DNA of 64,000 bases from Ensifer sp. BR816 (GCF_000378985.1 NZ_KB905370.1:2031830-2095829), one strand, 5' to 3'. Shown: positions 1-9,039, counted from the first letter of the stretch. Numbers and translations are program-made. Notes: generated by a model not told the origin, from the letters alone.

Positions 1-920
1 CCGTCACACCGGGGACGAATACATCCTTCGCGTCGATCAAACAGATGGACGCCGGCGTCCTGAACGTCGGCTATGCCGAGGCCGGCGCGAGCGATGCGCC
101 CGTGGTCATCCTCCTGCACGGCTGGCCCTATGATATCCACACCTATGTCGATGTGACGCCGCTGTTAGTGGCAGCCGGCTATCGGGTGATCGTTCCCTAT
201 CTGCGCGGCTATGGCACGACGCGCTTTCTCTCCGCCGATATCCCGCGCAACGGCCAGCAGTCGGCGATCGCCGCCGATGTCATCGCGCTGATGGATGCCC
301 TCGGGATCGAGAATGCCATCATCGCGGGCTGCGATTGGGGCGCGCGAACTGCCAACATCATCGCCGCTCTCTGGCCGGAGCGGTGCAAGGCCATGGTTTC
401 GGTGAGCGGCTACCTGATCGGCAGCCGTGAAGCCAACAAGATGCCGCTGCCGCCCGGCGCGGAGTTTGCCTGGTGGTACCAGTTCTACTTCGCCACGGAA
501 CGCGGGCGTGCCGGCTACGAGCGAAATCGAAATGAATTCGCGAAGCTCATCTGGCAGCTGGCATCGCCGAAATGGGAGTTCGACGACGCCACGTTCAACC
601 GAAGCGCGGCCGCCTTCGAGAACCCGGATCATGTCGACATCACGATCCACAACTACCGCTGGCGGATCAGTTTGGCCGACGGTGAGCGGAAGTACGACGA
701 TCTGGAGGAGCGGCTCGCCGAATTCCCGGTGATCGGCGTACCGACGATCACGCTGGAGGGCGATGCCAATGGTGCCCCGCATCCCGAGCCCTCGGCCTAT
801 GCCAGGAAATTCTCGGGCAGGTATGAGCATCGGTTGATCACGGGCGGCATCGGTCACAACCTGCCGCAGGAGGCGCCGCAGGCCTTTGCCCAGGCCGTAG
901 TCGATGTCGATCGTTTCTGA
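1..920 (+). CDS. alpha/beta hydrolase, epoxide hydrolase/haloalkane dehalogenase-like (5' end outside window)
   Basis: The open frame continues in phase to the left edge of the window, so the first ATG at 45 is probably internal and the true start, likely with an export signal, lies upstream. The visible part is a complete alpha/beta hydrolase fold: the oxyanion-hole motif HGWPYD, the nucleophile elbow with Asp in GCDWGA, and the catalytic His in GIGHNLPQEAP near the C-terminus. An Asp nucleophile is typical of soluble epoxide hydrolases and haloalkane dehalogenases, which attack an epoxide or C-halogen carbon. The substrate cannot be read from the sequence. It stands alone on the plus strand; the next gene begins about 360 bases later. 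Confidence 0.85.
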   Translation, partial: VTPGTNTSFASIKQMDAGVLNVGYAEAGASDAPVVILLHGWPYDIHTYVDVTPLLVAAGYRVIVPYLRGYGTTRFLSADIPRNGQQSAIAADVIALMDALGIENAIIAGCDWGARTANIIAALWPERCKAMVSVSGYLIGSREANKMPLPPGAEFAWWYQFYFATERGRAGYERNRNEFAKLIWQLASPKWEFDDATFNRSAAAFENPDHVDITIHNYRWRISLADGERKYDDLEERLAEFPVIGVPTITLEGDANGAPHPEPSAYARKFSGRYEHRLITGGIGHNLPQEAPQAFAQAVVDVDRF

Positions 921-1276
921 TCGCTTTCGCTGATCACGCGTGGCGGCTGCGGGCGGTGCCCGATGACAGCCGTCACCCACCGCTCCCCGCAGGCCGCGGA
1001 GCGACCCGCAATCCGCCCGGAATACGATGCAAGGGCACCTCTGCCTTGGCGGAGCTGACGATCTTGCTCGTCGGTCGGATAGCCCTTGATCGCGCTTTTC
1101 GGCCGCGACAGTGCCTTCGTATCACAATGTGTCTGCGTCGGTGTTGTGAGAAACTGGATTACATTTTCACCCCGTCGCGAAACATCCCATACATGTGCGG
1201 AGCGCCATGTGTGCCTCGACAGTCGGAGCGGAAATCCGGCCTCCGCGTCGTCAACTCTGTCGAAAGGAAAAACACC
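921..1276. other. 356-bp noncoding stretch before the VOC gene
   Basis: No convincing gene is seen here. The frame of the downstream VOC gene stays open through it, but that extension carries no recognisable domain. One feature stands out: the arms TCACAA (1122-1127) and TTGTGA (1144-1149) form an inverted repeat with a 16-base spacer, a geometry compatible with a dimeric regulator site 128 bases before the GTG start at 1277. A terminator for the preceding hydrolase gene was not recognised. Confidence 0.4.
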
Positions 1277-1912
1277 GTGACAACTGCAACCAGCATCGAG
1301 AGGGCCTCGAGCGTCGACTTTAAGCTCGAGGTCGTCGTCATCCCCGTTTCCGACGTCGATCGTGCCAAGCGCTTCTACAGCGATCTGGGCTGGCGTCTCG
1401 ACGCCGACTTCGTCGTTGGCGATACGTTTCGGGGCATCCAGTTCACGCCCCCGGGCTCGCCGTCCTCCATCCACTTCGGCAAGGGCATCACCTCGACCGC
1501 ACCGGGCTCGGCAACCGGGCTCTATCTCGTCGTGTCCGACATAGCCGCCGCGCGCGCCGACCTTATCGGTCGCGGCGTAGAAGTGAGCGAAATCTTCCAC
1601 CGGGCCGGCCCAGGGCAGCAGCCGGTCAATGGCCCAGATCCGGAGCGGCGCAGCTACTTCTCCTACGCCACGTTCACCGATCCGGATGGCAATAGCTGGC
1701 TGCTGCAGGAGGTCACGACGCGGTTCCCCGGGCGCGTCGATGCGGGCGCCACGACATTTACGTCGGCCGCCGATCTGGCGAGCGCGTTCCGGCGCGCGGA
1801 AGCCGCTCACGGCCAATACGAGAAGCAGCTCGGCCACCGGGACGAGGACTGGCCTATCTGGTACGCCGAGTACATGATCCGGGAACAATCCGGCGAACCG
1901 CTGCGATACTAA
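1277..1912 (+). CDS. VOC (glyoxalase/bleomycin resistance) superfamily protein
   Basis: A 211-aa protein if translation begins at the GTG at 1277, which follows a purine-rich GAAAGGAAAAA sequence and places the fold near the N-terminus. Residues from about 18 onward read as the first beta-alpha-beta unit of a vicinal-oxygen-chelate domain (VVIPVSDVDRAKRFYSDLGW), and the second half contains FTDPDGNSWLLQEV, the usual last strand with its Glu ligand. A C-terminal extension of about 50 residues (from roughly AAHGQYEKQLG) is rich in charged and aromatic residues and falls outside the core fold. Family members are dioxygenases, isomerases or binding proteins, and nothing here fixes the reaction. 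The gene is monocistronic and ends against the convergent histidine kinase gene. Confidence 0.8.
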   Translation: MTTATSIERASSVDFKLEVVVIPVSDVDRAKRFYSDLGWRLDADFVVGDTFRGIQFTPPGSPSSIHFGKGITSTAPGSATGLYLVVSDIAAARADLIGRGVEVSEIFHRAGPGQQPVNGPDPERRSYFSYATFTDPDGNSWLLQEVTTRFPGRVDAGATTFTSAADLASAFRRAEAAHGQYEKQLGHRDEDWPIWYAEYMIREQSGEPLRY

Positions 1913-1959
1913 GCGGTTGCCGTTTGGAGAGAGCCTATATGGGGCGGCTTCGGCCGCCC

Positions 1960-3288
1960 TCACGCCGTTCCGAGGGTAATTTCGGCTGCCAGGCCACCGC
2001 CGTCGCGGTTGCGCAAGGTCAGCGAGGCGCCGATGACCGATGCGAGCTGGTGGGCAATGGCAAGACCGAGCCCGGTTCCGCCGGTATCGCGGTTGCGCGA
2101 TTGCTCCAGGCGGAAAAACGGCTGCAGGACCGCTTTCAGCTGGCTTTCCGGAATGCCGGGACCGCGATCGAGCACTCGTATGGACACGGTGCCGTCGGCG
2201 GAGCGCTGAACCTCGATTTCGGCGCTGCCGCCAAATTTGAGCGCATTGTCGATCAGGTTGGTGAGGATCCGTCTCAAGGCGTGCGGTCGGGTCACGATTG
2301 CACCGTCGCTCAGTTCGCCGACCGTGACTGCCTTGCCGGTATCCTGATAGTCATAGGCCAGGCTCTCGATGAACGAGGTGAGATCGATGCGCGAGGCCTT
2401 TTCGTCCTTGCCATGGGCGCTGCGCGCATAGGCGACTCCTTCCTTGACGAGACGCTCGACTTCGCCGAGGTCCTGAATGAGCTTGTCCCGGTCGATGGAG
2501 TCTTCGGCCATTTCGGCGCGAAGCTTCATTCGCGTGATCGGCGTTTGCAGATCATGCGAGATCGCGGCCAGGATCTGCACGCGTTCCTCCAGATACTGCG
2601 CGATGCGGTCTCGCATCGCATTGAAAGCCGTTGCCGCATGCGCAACTTCTCTTGGCCCAGTCTCGCTGAGCCGCGGCGTGTTGCTGTTCGGGTCAAGCGC
2701 ATCGGCGGCTTTCGCCAGATTGGCGAGGGGACGGACTGCGAGACGCACCGCAGCAAAGCTGCACAGCACGAGGAGCGAGAGCTGCGCAAGGAGCACGTAA
2801 GGCAGCCAGTCAGCCACCGGCATGACGCCCCTTGGCGTGACGTCGATCGTCAGCGGCTCGCCATCGCTTAAGCGAAGATGTGCCTGAAGGCGGCGGATTC
2901 CACCGGGGAGAGATTCAACCTCGATTGGGTATTTCGCGCCTATCGCGGCCTGGATCCTGGAGGCGATCTCGGCGTCGTCGGCTTCAAGCGCCGGATTGCC
3001 GGGAATACCCTGCCCCAGAACGAAGCTGTAGGATCCGCGCTCAAGCTTCTCCAGCCAGGCGGCGCGTTCCGCCGCCGGCAGCCGGTCGAGGATGGCGATC
3101 GAGGTCGCGACGTCGGTTTCGAGCGTATTGAACATCACCGACCGGGCGGCGATGTAGCGTTCGGAAAACAGCACCGCAAACGACATGGCATGGGCGATCG
3201 CCAGGCCGGCAAGAAGAATAACGAATAGCCGCGTTCGGAGTGTGCGCGGCCATAGACGAATTCCCTCGAGGACCGCAGGCCTCGCCAT
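1960..3288 (-). CDS. sensor histidine kinase (HAMP/HisKA/HATPase_c)
   Basis: A 442-aa membrane kinase. Hydrophobic segments at about residues 20-42 and 161-185 bracket a periplasmic sensor domain of roughly 115 residues, followed by a HAMP linker. The phosphoacceptor is His245 in SHDLQTP. The ATP-binding domain shows the N box (LTNLIDNALKFG), the G1 box (DRGPGIPE) and the G2 box (GTGLGLAIAHQL). The ATG overlaps the stop of the response regulator gene by one base, so the two are translated together and form a cognate pair. The cupin and epoxide hydrolase upstream on the same strand may belong to the same transcript. The signal it senses is unknown. Confidence 0.92.
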   Translation of the reverse strand: MARPAVLEGIRLWPRTLRTRLFVILLAGLAIAHAMSFAVLFSERYIAARSVMFNTLETDVATSIAILDRLPAAERAAWLEKLERGSYSFVLGQGIPGNPALEADDAEIASRIQAAIGAKYPIEVESLPGGIRRLQAHLRLSDGEPLTIDVTPRGVMPVADWLPYVLLAQLSLLVLCSFAAVRLAVRPLANLAKAADALDPNSNTPRLSETGPREVAHAATAFNAMRDRIAQYLEERVQILAAISHDLQTPITRMKLRAEMAEDSIDRDKLIQDLGEVERLVKEGVAYARSAHGKDEKASRIDLTSFIESLAYDYQDTGKAVTVGELSDGAIVTRPHALRRILTNLIDNALKFGGSAEIEVQRSADGTVSIRVLDRGPGIPESQLKAVLQPFFRLEQSRNRDTGGTGLGLAIAHQLASVIGASLTLRNRDGGGLAAEITLGTA

Positions 3289-4025
3289 CAGCGTGGCTCC
3301 ACGATTTCGACTGGCATCGAAAAGACATAACCTTCGCTGCGGACGGTCTTGATGTAGGTCGGTTCGCGGGCGTCGTCGCCGAGGCGCTGGCGAACCCGGC
3401 TGACCAGGAGATCGATCGAACGGTCGAAGAGTTCGGCCTCGCGTCCCTGTGTGAGATTGAGAAGCTGATCGCGGTTGAGGACACGCTGCGGGTGATCGAC
3501 GAAGACGCGCAACAGACGGTATTCAGCGCCGCTGAGCGCGATCGCCGTGCCGTCGACATCGATGAGGTGCCTTGCCGTCGTGTCGAGCCTCCATTGACCG
3601 AAACGCAACACTTGACCGGCCTCGGAGACCTGCAAGTTCGGAGGCAGCATGCGCGCCCGCCGCAGGACCGCCTTGATGCGGGCGAGCAACTCGCGGGCCG
3701 AGAACGGCTTGGCGAGATAGTCGTCCGCGCCCATTTCCAGCCCGATGATCCGATCCATTTCGTCGGAACGGGCGGTCAGCATGACAATCGGTGTCGCCTT
3801 GTGCTTGCCGACGCGCAACTCGCGGCTCAGGACAAGGCCGTCGTCGCCCGGCATCATGAGGTCGAGAATGATCAGATCGACGGTATTGGCATCGAGGAAT
3901 ATGCGCATCTGGCGCCCATCGGCGACGGTGGTAACGCGCAGACCGTTCTTCTTCAGGTAAGCCGACACCAGCTCCCGGATTTCCCGATCGTCGTCGACGA
4001 TCAGGATGTGATCGATGTGCTCCAT
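3288..4025 (-). CDS. OmpR-family response regulator
   Basis: A 245-aa regulator when started at the ATG at 4025, which has GGTGGAG eight bases upstream; a TTG seven codons earlier is a weaker alternative. The receiver domain has the acidic pair in VDDD, the phosphorylated Asp55 in LDLMMPGDDG and the conserved Lys in LAKPFSARELLAR. The C-terminal half is a winged helix of the OmpR/PhoB type ending in RQRLGDDAREPTYIKTVRSEGYVF. It is partnered with the adjacent histidine kinase. Lying downstream of the epoxide hydrolase gene, with a gap of about 90 bases, it may control that gene and the cupin gene, though no operator was identified. Confidence 0.92.
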   Translation of the reverse strand: MEHIDHILIVDDDREIRELVSAYLKKNGLRVTTVADGRQMRIFLDANTVDLIILDLMMPGDDGLVLSRELRVGKHKATPIVMLTARSDEMDRIIGLEMGADDYLAKPFSARELLARIKAVLRRARMLPPNLQVSEAGQVLRFGQWRLDTTARHLIDVDGTAIALSGAEYRLLRVFVDHPQRVLNRDQLLNLTQGREAELFDRSIDLLVSRVRQRLGDDAREPTYIKTVRSEGYVFSMPVEIVEPR

Positions 4026-4117
4026 CTGCGCGACTCCACCGTTCAACTGCCATTTACTATCAAAATGAGAACGCCGTGGTAGCAGTATTCACCGGCGCAT
4101 GCAGCGACGAAGCGAAG

Positions 4118-5425
4118 CTAGAATCGGCGCAATGGCCGGAAAGCGGCGCGCAGCTCGGCGCTGAACAGCTGCGGCTCTTCCCAGGCGGCGAAGTGTCCGC
4201 CCTTGTCCACGCGGTTGTAGTAAATCAGGTTGCGGTAGGTCCGCTCCGCCCAGCTCCTCGGCGGCCTGTAAACCTCGCCCGGGAAAATCGTCACTGCCGC
4301 GGGGATCGAGATAGCGGTCCGCTTGGCATTGCCGGCATTGTTCTCCCAGTAAATTCGGCCGCTCGCGGTCCCGCTGTTCGTCAGCCAATAAAGCGTGATG
4401 TTGTTGAGAATCTCGTCGCGGTTCAACGCGCGCTCCGGTTCGCCGCGGGTGAACACCCAGTCGGCAAGCTTGTCATAGAACCACGCCGCCAGGCCAACTG
4501 GCGAGTCGGCGAGGCCATAGCCGAGGGTCTGCGGACGCGTCCCCATGATCGCGGCGTATCCGAAACCCGTCTTAAGAAACTCTCGGGCCTGGTCGAACAC
4601 GACCCGTTCCTCGGCGGTCAAATTCGCCGGCGCGGGATCCCCGCTTCTCAACGCCCTGGCAAGCTCCGGCGGAATGGTGGTCGCGCGCTCAATCCTGTTC
4701 ACGTGGATGCCGAGCAGGCCCGGAGGGGCCTGGCGGCCCATCGCATCGGAAATGATGGCACCCCAGTCGCCGCCTTGAGACACGTAGTTCGCATATCCAA
4801 GCCGCTTCATCAGAACGTCCCAGGCACGGCCGATCCGCTCGGGATTCCAGCCGGTGCCTTTCGGCTTTTCCGAAAAGCCGAAACCGGGAATGGACGGCAG
4901 CACGAGATGAAAGGCGTCCTGCGCTTTCCCTCCGTGCGCCGTGGGATCGGTCAGCGGGCCAATGACGTGGAGCAGTTCGAAGACCGAACCGGGCCAGCCA
5001 TGGGTCATGATGAGCGGCAATGCGTTCGGATGGCGCGAACGAACGTGGATGAAATGAATGTCCAGGCCGTCGATATTCGTCAGGAATTGCGGCAGGGCAT
5101 TGAGCTTCGCCTCTGCCTTGCGCCAGTCGTAGTCCGTTTCCCAGTAACGTACGAGCGCCTGAAGCTTCGCAAGCGGCACGCCCTGGGAGCGGTCATCGAC
5201 CGTTTCTGGCTCGGGCCAGCGTGTCCCGGCAAGGCGCCGCCGGAGTTCGACGAGCTCTGCGGTCGGGACATCCACACGGAAGGGGCGAATGTCACCGGCC
5301 TCCAAAGGCACCGCGGCATCCGCCGTCGACGGGCGAAGCAACGCAAGGGCCGCGACCGCGGCTCCGTTCAGAAGCAGAGCACGGCGGGAGAGTGCGGAAG
5401 TGTCGGTCGGTTGCTGTGCGGTCAT
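4118..5425 (-). CDS. epoxide hydrolase family protein with Tat-type signal
   Basis: A 435-aa protein with the start chosen at the ATG at 5425, which has GAAGGACG seven bases upstream. Near the N-terminus SRRALLLNGAAVAALALL is a twin-arginine signal, so the enzyme is probably exported folded. An epoxide hydrolase N-terminal domain (FRVDVPTAELVELRRRL, then TRWPEPE) precedes the alpha/beta hydrolase core: HGWPGS oxyanion motif, Asp nucleophile in GGDWGAIISD, and catalytic His in DKGGHFAAWEEPQLF. The family opens epoxides to diols; the substrate is unknown. It sits between a periplasmic cupin gene and a two-component system on the same strand, suggesting a stress- or xenobiotic-responsive extracytoplasmic function. 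Confidence 0.88.
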   Translation of the reverse strand: MTAQQPTDTSALSRRALLLNGAAVAALALLRPSTADAAVPLEAGDIRPFRVDVPTAELVELRRRLAGTRWPEPETVDDRSQGVPLAKLQALVRYWETDYDWRKAEAKLNALPQFLTNIDGLDIHFIHVRSRHPNALPLIMTHGWPGSVFELLHVIGPLTDPTAHGGKAQDAFHLVLPSIPGFGFSEKPKGTGWNPERIGRAWDVLMKRLGYANYVSQGGDWGAIISDAMGRQAPPGLLGIHVNRIERATTIPPELARALRSGDPAPANLTAEERVVFDQAREFLKTGFGYAAIMGTRPQTLGYGLADSPVGLAAWFYDKLADWVFTRGEPERALNRDEILNNITLYWLTNSGTASGRIYWENNAGNAKRTAISIPAAVTIFPGEVYRPPRSWAERTYRNLIYYNRVDKGGHFAAWEEPQLFSAELRAAFRPLRRF

Positions 5426-5469
5426 CTTCGCACGTCCTTCTTTGTGGTTCCGGGATCGATGTCGAGCGC

Positions 5470-5871
5470 TCACTTGACCGGAACGACAAGCGGGGTGCCT
5501 TTCTCGACGATGTATGTCGCAAGCTCCGATGCTTTGCCGCTGCCGACATTTTTTGCCACATGCGCCACGCCGGCCGGGATGAACAAGGTCTCGCCGGCAT
5601 GAAGCGTGACCGGCGCTCGACCGGCAAGCTGATATTCCAGCGAGCCTTCGAGGACATAGGCCACCTCGTCGCCCGGATGAGAGTGCTTGATGGAGACTGC
5701 GCCGGGTTCGAAATCAACGCGCACCTGGACGGCCTCGCGGCCGGGCGCGCCAAGATCATGCTGCAGGAGATCAGTGCGCTGAATTGACGGTTGTTGTGCG
5801 CTGGCCGAATGCAGCGCCAATCCGGTTCCAGCGATCAGCAGCGCAGCCGTCATGATCCGAGACGTTTTCAT
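5470..5871 (-). CDS. periplasmic cupin-domain protein
   Basis: A 133-aa protein with an N-terminal signal peptide (KTSRIMTAALLIAGTGLALHSASAQ). The ATG at 5871 has GAAAGG nine bases upstream, while an ATG three codons earlier abuts that ribosome binding site and is less likely. The mature part is a single small cupin barrel with the metal-binding motif IKHSHPGDEVAYVLEG and the second motif around IPAGVAHVAKN. Secreted single cupins of this kind bind a metal and often act on, or sense, small organics. It is the first gene of the leftward run that continues with the epoxide hydrolase and the two-component system, with a gap of 44 bases to the hydrolase start. Confidence 0.85.
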   Translation of the reverse strand: MKTSRIMTAALLIAGTGLALHSASAQQPSIQRTDLLQHDLGAPGREAVQVRVDFEPGAVSIKHSHPGDEVAYVLEGSLEYQLAGRAPVTLHAGETLFIPAGVAHVAKNVGSGKASELATYIVEKGTPLVVPVK

Positions 5872-6171
5872 AGTGTTCATCCTTTCACGCAGTTGGCGGT
5901 CGAGACCTCGTCCTCGAGGTCGGTGTCGCCATTTGAGCGGGTGCGTGTATTGAGGATGTGTCTGCCGGACGGAGCTTTTGTAACGGCATGTGTCCGGCGC
6001 TCAGGCCGCGACGTCCTGCCGGATGAATTCGGCCGCATGGAGCGGCACGTTGCGCGGCGGTTGGTCTGGCCCGTCGAACGCCGACCGTTTCACATAAGTC
6101 GGGCGAATGCCGCGTGCTTCGCAGTAGGGGTCAGCCGACCCGGTCCATATCCGAGCCGGCTGCCATAGTGG

Positions 6172-7506
6172 TCAAGCGGCTCGTTTCAGGGCCTCACCGA
6201 GGATCGAAACGATCTTGCCGATCTCGTCCTTCTCGATGATCAGCGGCGGCGACAGGGCGATGATGTCGCCCGTGACGCGGATCAGCAGGCCCTTGCGGAA
6301 GCAATCCACGAAAACATCATAGGCGCGTGTGCCGGGGGCGCCGTCACGCGAGGCGAGTTCGATGGCCCCGACGAGGCCGAGATTGCGAATGTCGACGACG
6401 TGCGGCAGGCCCTTCAGCGAATGCAGTGCCTCCTGCCAATGATCGGCGAGTTCCGCGGCCCGCGTCAGCAATCCTTCTTCCTCGTAGATTTCCAGCGTCG
6501 CGATGCCGGCGGCGCTGGCGACCGGATGGCCTGAATAGGTATAGCCATGGAAGAGTTCGATCTGGTTGTCGGCGCCGGTCATCAGGCCGTCGTAAACCTT
6601 GCGGCTGGCAAACACCGCACCCATCGGAATTGCGCCATTCGTCAGGCCTTTGGCGGTCGTCACGAGGTCGGGCACGACGCCGAAATAGTCGGTGGCAAAC
6701 GGCGTGCCGAGGCGGCCGAAACCGGTGATGACCTCGTCGAAGATCAGCAGGATGCCATATTTGTCGGCAATCGCGCGGAGGCGCTCGAGATAGCCCTTCG
6801 GCGGCAGGATCACGCCTGCCGACCCGGACATGGGCTCGACGATGACGGCGGCTATCGTCTCGGCACCGTGCAGCGCGACCAGGCGCTCGAGATCCTCAGC
6901 GAGTTCGACGCCGTGCGCCGGCAGGCCCTTCGAGAAGGCATTGCGCTCGATGTCGAGCGTGTGGCGCATGTGGTCGGCCGGAATCTGCGGAAAGACGCGG
7001 CGGTTATTGACGAGGCCGCCGACGGAAATGCCGCCGAAGCCGACGCCGTGATAGCCCTTCTCGCGGCCGATGACGCGGGTGCGGGTTCCCTGACCGATGG
7101 CGCGCTGATAGGCGATGGCGATCTTCAAAGCCGTATCGACGGATTCGGAGCCCGAACCGGTGAAGAAGACACGGTCGAGTTTCGCGGCCGCGCCGCCGGG
7201 CGCGATTGCGGCAAGCTTTGCGGCAAAATCGAAGGCGATCGGATGGCCCATCTGGAAGGTCGGCGCGAAGTCCATGGTCCGAAGCTGCCGCTCGACCGCT
7301 TCGGCGATCCGCTTGCGCCCGTGGCCGGCATTGACGCACCAGAGGCCGGCCGTGCCGTCAAGCACCCTATTGCCGTCGACGTCCGTGTAATACATGCCCT
7401 CGGCGCTCGCCAGCAGACGCGGCGCCGCCTTGAACTGCCGGTTGGCGGTAAAGGGCATCCAGAAATTGTCGAGAACAGGGGTGTTGGTCTTGCTGCGATT
7501 GTCCAT
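6172..7506 (-). CDS. class III aminotransferase, omega-amino acid:pyruvate type
   Basis: A 444-aa PLP enzyme. The ATG at 7506 is favoured over one eight codons upstream because AAGGAGGA lies six bases before it. The N-terminus (FWMPFTANRQFKAAP) and TAGLWCVNAGHGRK match the beta-alanine:pyruvate/omega-amino acid transaminase subgroup. The PLP-contacting Asp is in IFDEVITGFGRLG and the Schiff-base Lys in TTAKGLTNGAIPMG. It transfers the terminal amino group of a substrate such as beta-alanine, taurine or a polyamine product to pyruvate. It is divergent from an XRE-cupin regulator of the PuuR kind, which suggests amine-responsive control. The exact amine is uncertain. Confidence 0.88.
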   Translation of the reverse strand: MDNRSKTNTPVLDNFWMPFTANRQFKAAPRLLASAEGMYYTDVDGNRVLDGTAGLWCVNAGHGRKRIAEAVERQLRTMDFAPTFQMGHPIAFDFAAKLAAIAPGGAAAKLDRVFFTGSGSESVDTALKIAIAYQRAIGQGTRTRVIGREKGYHGVGFGGISVGGLVNNRRVFPQIPADHMRHTLDIERNAFSKGLPAHGVELAEDLERLVALHGAETIAAVIVEPMSGSAGVILPPKGYLERLRAIADKYGILLIFDEVITGFGRLGTPFATDYFGVVPDLVTTAKGLTNGAIPMGAVFASRKVYDGLMTGADNQIELFHGYTYSGHPVASAAGIATLEIYEEEGLLTRAAELADHWQEALHSLKGLPHVVDIRNLGLVGAIELASRDGAPGTRAYDVFVDCFRKGLLIRVTGDIIALSPPLIIEKDEIGKIVSILGEALKRAA

Positions 7507-7589
7507 GGCGTCCTCCTTCAGGGTTGCCATGGAATCAGTGATTTCCTATCGTCGAACAAGTCCTTTTCTTGGTATTTTTAAGTCATTGA

Positions 7590-7625
7590 AAATATGAGAG
7601 ACGAGTGACGGTAATTTCCATATTT
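7590..7625. promoter_or_regulatory. inverted repeat in the aminotransferase/XRE divergent promoter
   Basis: AAATATG at 7590-7596 and its complement CATATTT at 7619-7625 are separated by 22 bases in an AT-rich intergenic region that serves both divergent genes. The second arm lies 27 bases before the start of the XRE-cupin gene. This is a plausible operator for that regulator, acting on itself and on the aminotransferase. It is a visual match only. Confidence 0.35.
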
Positions 7626-7651
7626 CGAACATCCGAAACACAAGGTGCAAG

Positions 7652-8200
7652 ATGTCTGTCGATATTGGCAACCGGCTCCGCCACATACGGATCGCGCACA
7701 ATCTCTCCCAACGCGAGCTGGCGCGACGGGCAGGGGTGACCAACTCGACAATCTCGCTAATCGAGTCCAACGCCTCCAATCCATCGGTCGGAGCGCTGAA
7801 GCGCATCCTCGACGGCATACCGATCGGGCTTGCCGAGTTTTTTGCGTTCGAGCCGGAAACGCCGCGCAAGGCCTTCTATGCGGCAGAGGAACTCGTTGAG
7901 ATCGGCAAAGGGGCGATTTCCTACCGCCAGGTGGGCGAAAACCTCTTCGGCCGCAGCCTGCAGATCATAAAGGAATGCTACCAGCCGGGCGCGGACACGG
8001 GCAAGATCCCGCTTGTGCATGAGGGCGAAGAGGGCGGCATCGTGCTCTCGGGGCGCCTGGAAGTGACCGTCGACAATGACCGGCGGATACTCGGGCCCGG
8101 CGACGCCTACTATTTCGAGAGCCGGCGTCCTCACCGGTTCCGATGCGTGGGGCCCGTCCCATGCGAGGTCATAAGCGCCTGCACGCCCCCGACATTCTGA
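7652..8200 (+). CDS. XRE-family regulator with C-terminal cupin (PuuR-like)
   Basis: A 182-aa two-domain regulator. Residues about 6-60 form a helix-turn-helix (IGNRLRHIRIAHNLSQRELARRAGVT, then STISLIE). Residues about 105-178 form a cupin sensor domain with HEGEEGGIVLSGRLEVTVD and PGDAYYFESRRPHRF. This architecture is shared with PuuR and related repressors of amine and amino acid catabolism, in which the cupin binds the inducer. Its gene is divergent from the omega-aminotransferase gene, the obvious target. A ligand cannot be assigned. It converges with the DUF1194 gene after a 38-base gap. Confidence 0.9.
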   Translation: MSVDIGNRLRHIRIAHNLSQRELARRAGVTNSTISLIESNASNPSVGALKRILDGIPIGLAEFFAFEPETPRKAFYAAEELVEIGKGAISYRQVGENLFGRSLQIIKECYQPGADTGKIPLVHEGEEGGIVLSGRLEVTVDNDRRILGPGDAYYFESRRPHRFRCVGPVPCEVISACTPPTF

Positions 8201-8238
8201 TGCATGTTGCCCGAGGCGTGCGTGGCCTCCGCTAGACC

Positions 8239-9039
8239 TCACCTGCCGATGGAGCGCTCCTGAAGCTCCTCGCCAACAAAGCAATTGTAGGATTGAGCGT
8301 AGTCGGCACGTCTTAGTTCCGGCCAGCGCTGCCAAATTCCGCTGACTTTCAATCCGGAGATCTCGGCGGTGAGCTTGGCGAGAATGGCAGCGGAGAACTG
8401 GCTGGCCTCCGTCACTTTCATGACGAACGCCCCTTCTCCGCCGATAACGCATTCCCTGTAATAGGCATCGAGATCGGGGATCGACGCTGAATCCGGCGTG
8501 CCTTTCAACATGATTGCGAGCCCGTCAATGACGATCCCTTGGGCGACGGTGCTGTTTCGGGCAACCGGCGCTGGCACCCCGGCATTGTTGGGTCCGTCTC
8601 CCGATATGTCGATCACGCGTCGCCTTGCCCGATAGGGGCTCATGTGAATAAGCCTTCGCGCGAAGGCAAGCACGTTCGAGATCGAAGTGAACGAGATCCG
8701 CCTGATCGGCTGACGGCCCAATGTTTCGGCAAATTGTGCCGCACCTTGGGCGTCCTCGATCAGCGTCCAGGGCAGCACCTGAATGGCCTTGCCGCCCCAT
8801 TCGACATAGGTCACGGCAATTCTGCCGATCGGCCCGGTCTTGACTGCCCTGATGATCTCGGGCCGGCGAAACGCCTCGACGTAGCCCGTCCTTTGAAGCC
8901 GCAGTTCGTCCAGCCCTACCGAATAGGAGACGTCGACGGCCAGGACAAGTTGGAGGTCCACGGCTGCAGGGTCTTGCCCCTCGGCGGTGCCGGCGCCGAG
9001 AACATAGGAAGCAGCCAGAAGCACCCAGCGCGATATCAT
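8239..9039 (-). CDS. DUF1194 von Willebrand factor A-like exported protein
   Basis: A 266-aa protein beginning with a signal peptide (SRWVLLAASYVLGAGTAEG). The mature part starts with VDLQLVLAVDVSYSV, a MIDAS metal-binding motif of the D-x-S-x-S type, and continues as a von Willebrand A fold of the DUF1194 family (ARRRVIDISGDGPNNAG, then ECVIGGEGAFVMKV). Members are periplasmic or exported and have no established role; the MIDAS suggests divalent-metal-dependent binding of a protein partner. It is transcribed alone, convergent with the XRE-cupin gene, and its upstream region is shared with the DUF1127/AraC module. Confidence 0.82.
   Translation of the reverse strand: MISRWVLLAASYVLGAGTAEGQDPAAVDLQLVLAVDVSYSVGLDELRLQRTGYVEAFRRPEIIRAVKTGPIGRIAVTYVEWGGKAIQVLPWTLIEDAQGAAQFAETLGRQPIRRISFTSISNVLAFARRLIHMSPYRARRRVIDISGDGPNNAGVPAPVARNSTVAQGIVIDGLAIMLKGTPDSASIPDLDAYYRECVIGGEGAFVMKVTEASQFSAAILAKLTAEISGLKVSGIWQRWPELRRADYAQSYNCFVGEELQERSIGR

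Noticed and set aside
5791..6168. 125-codon plus-strand open frame after the cupin gene start
   Set aside because: It overlaps the cupin signal-peptide region in antisense and lacks a ribosome binding site or similarity.
8213..8229. Small hairpin between the convergent XRE-cupin and DUF1194 genes as a bidirectional terminator
   Set aside because: A 5-bp stem with no T-run on either strand is too weak to call.
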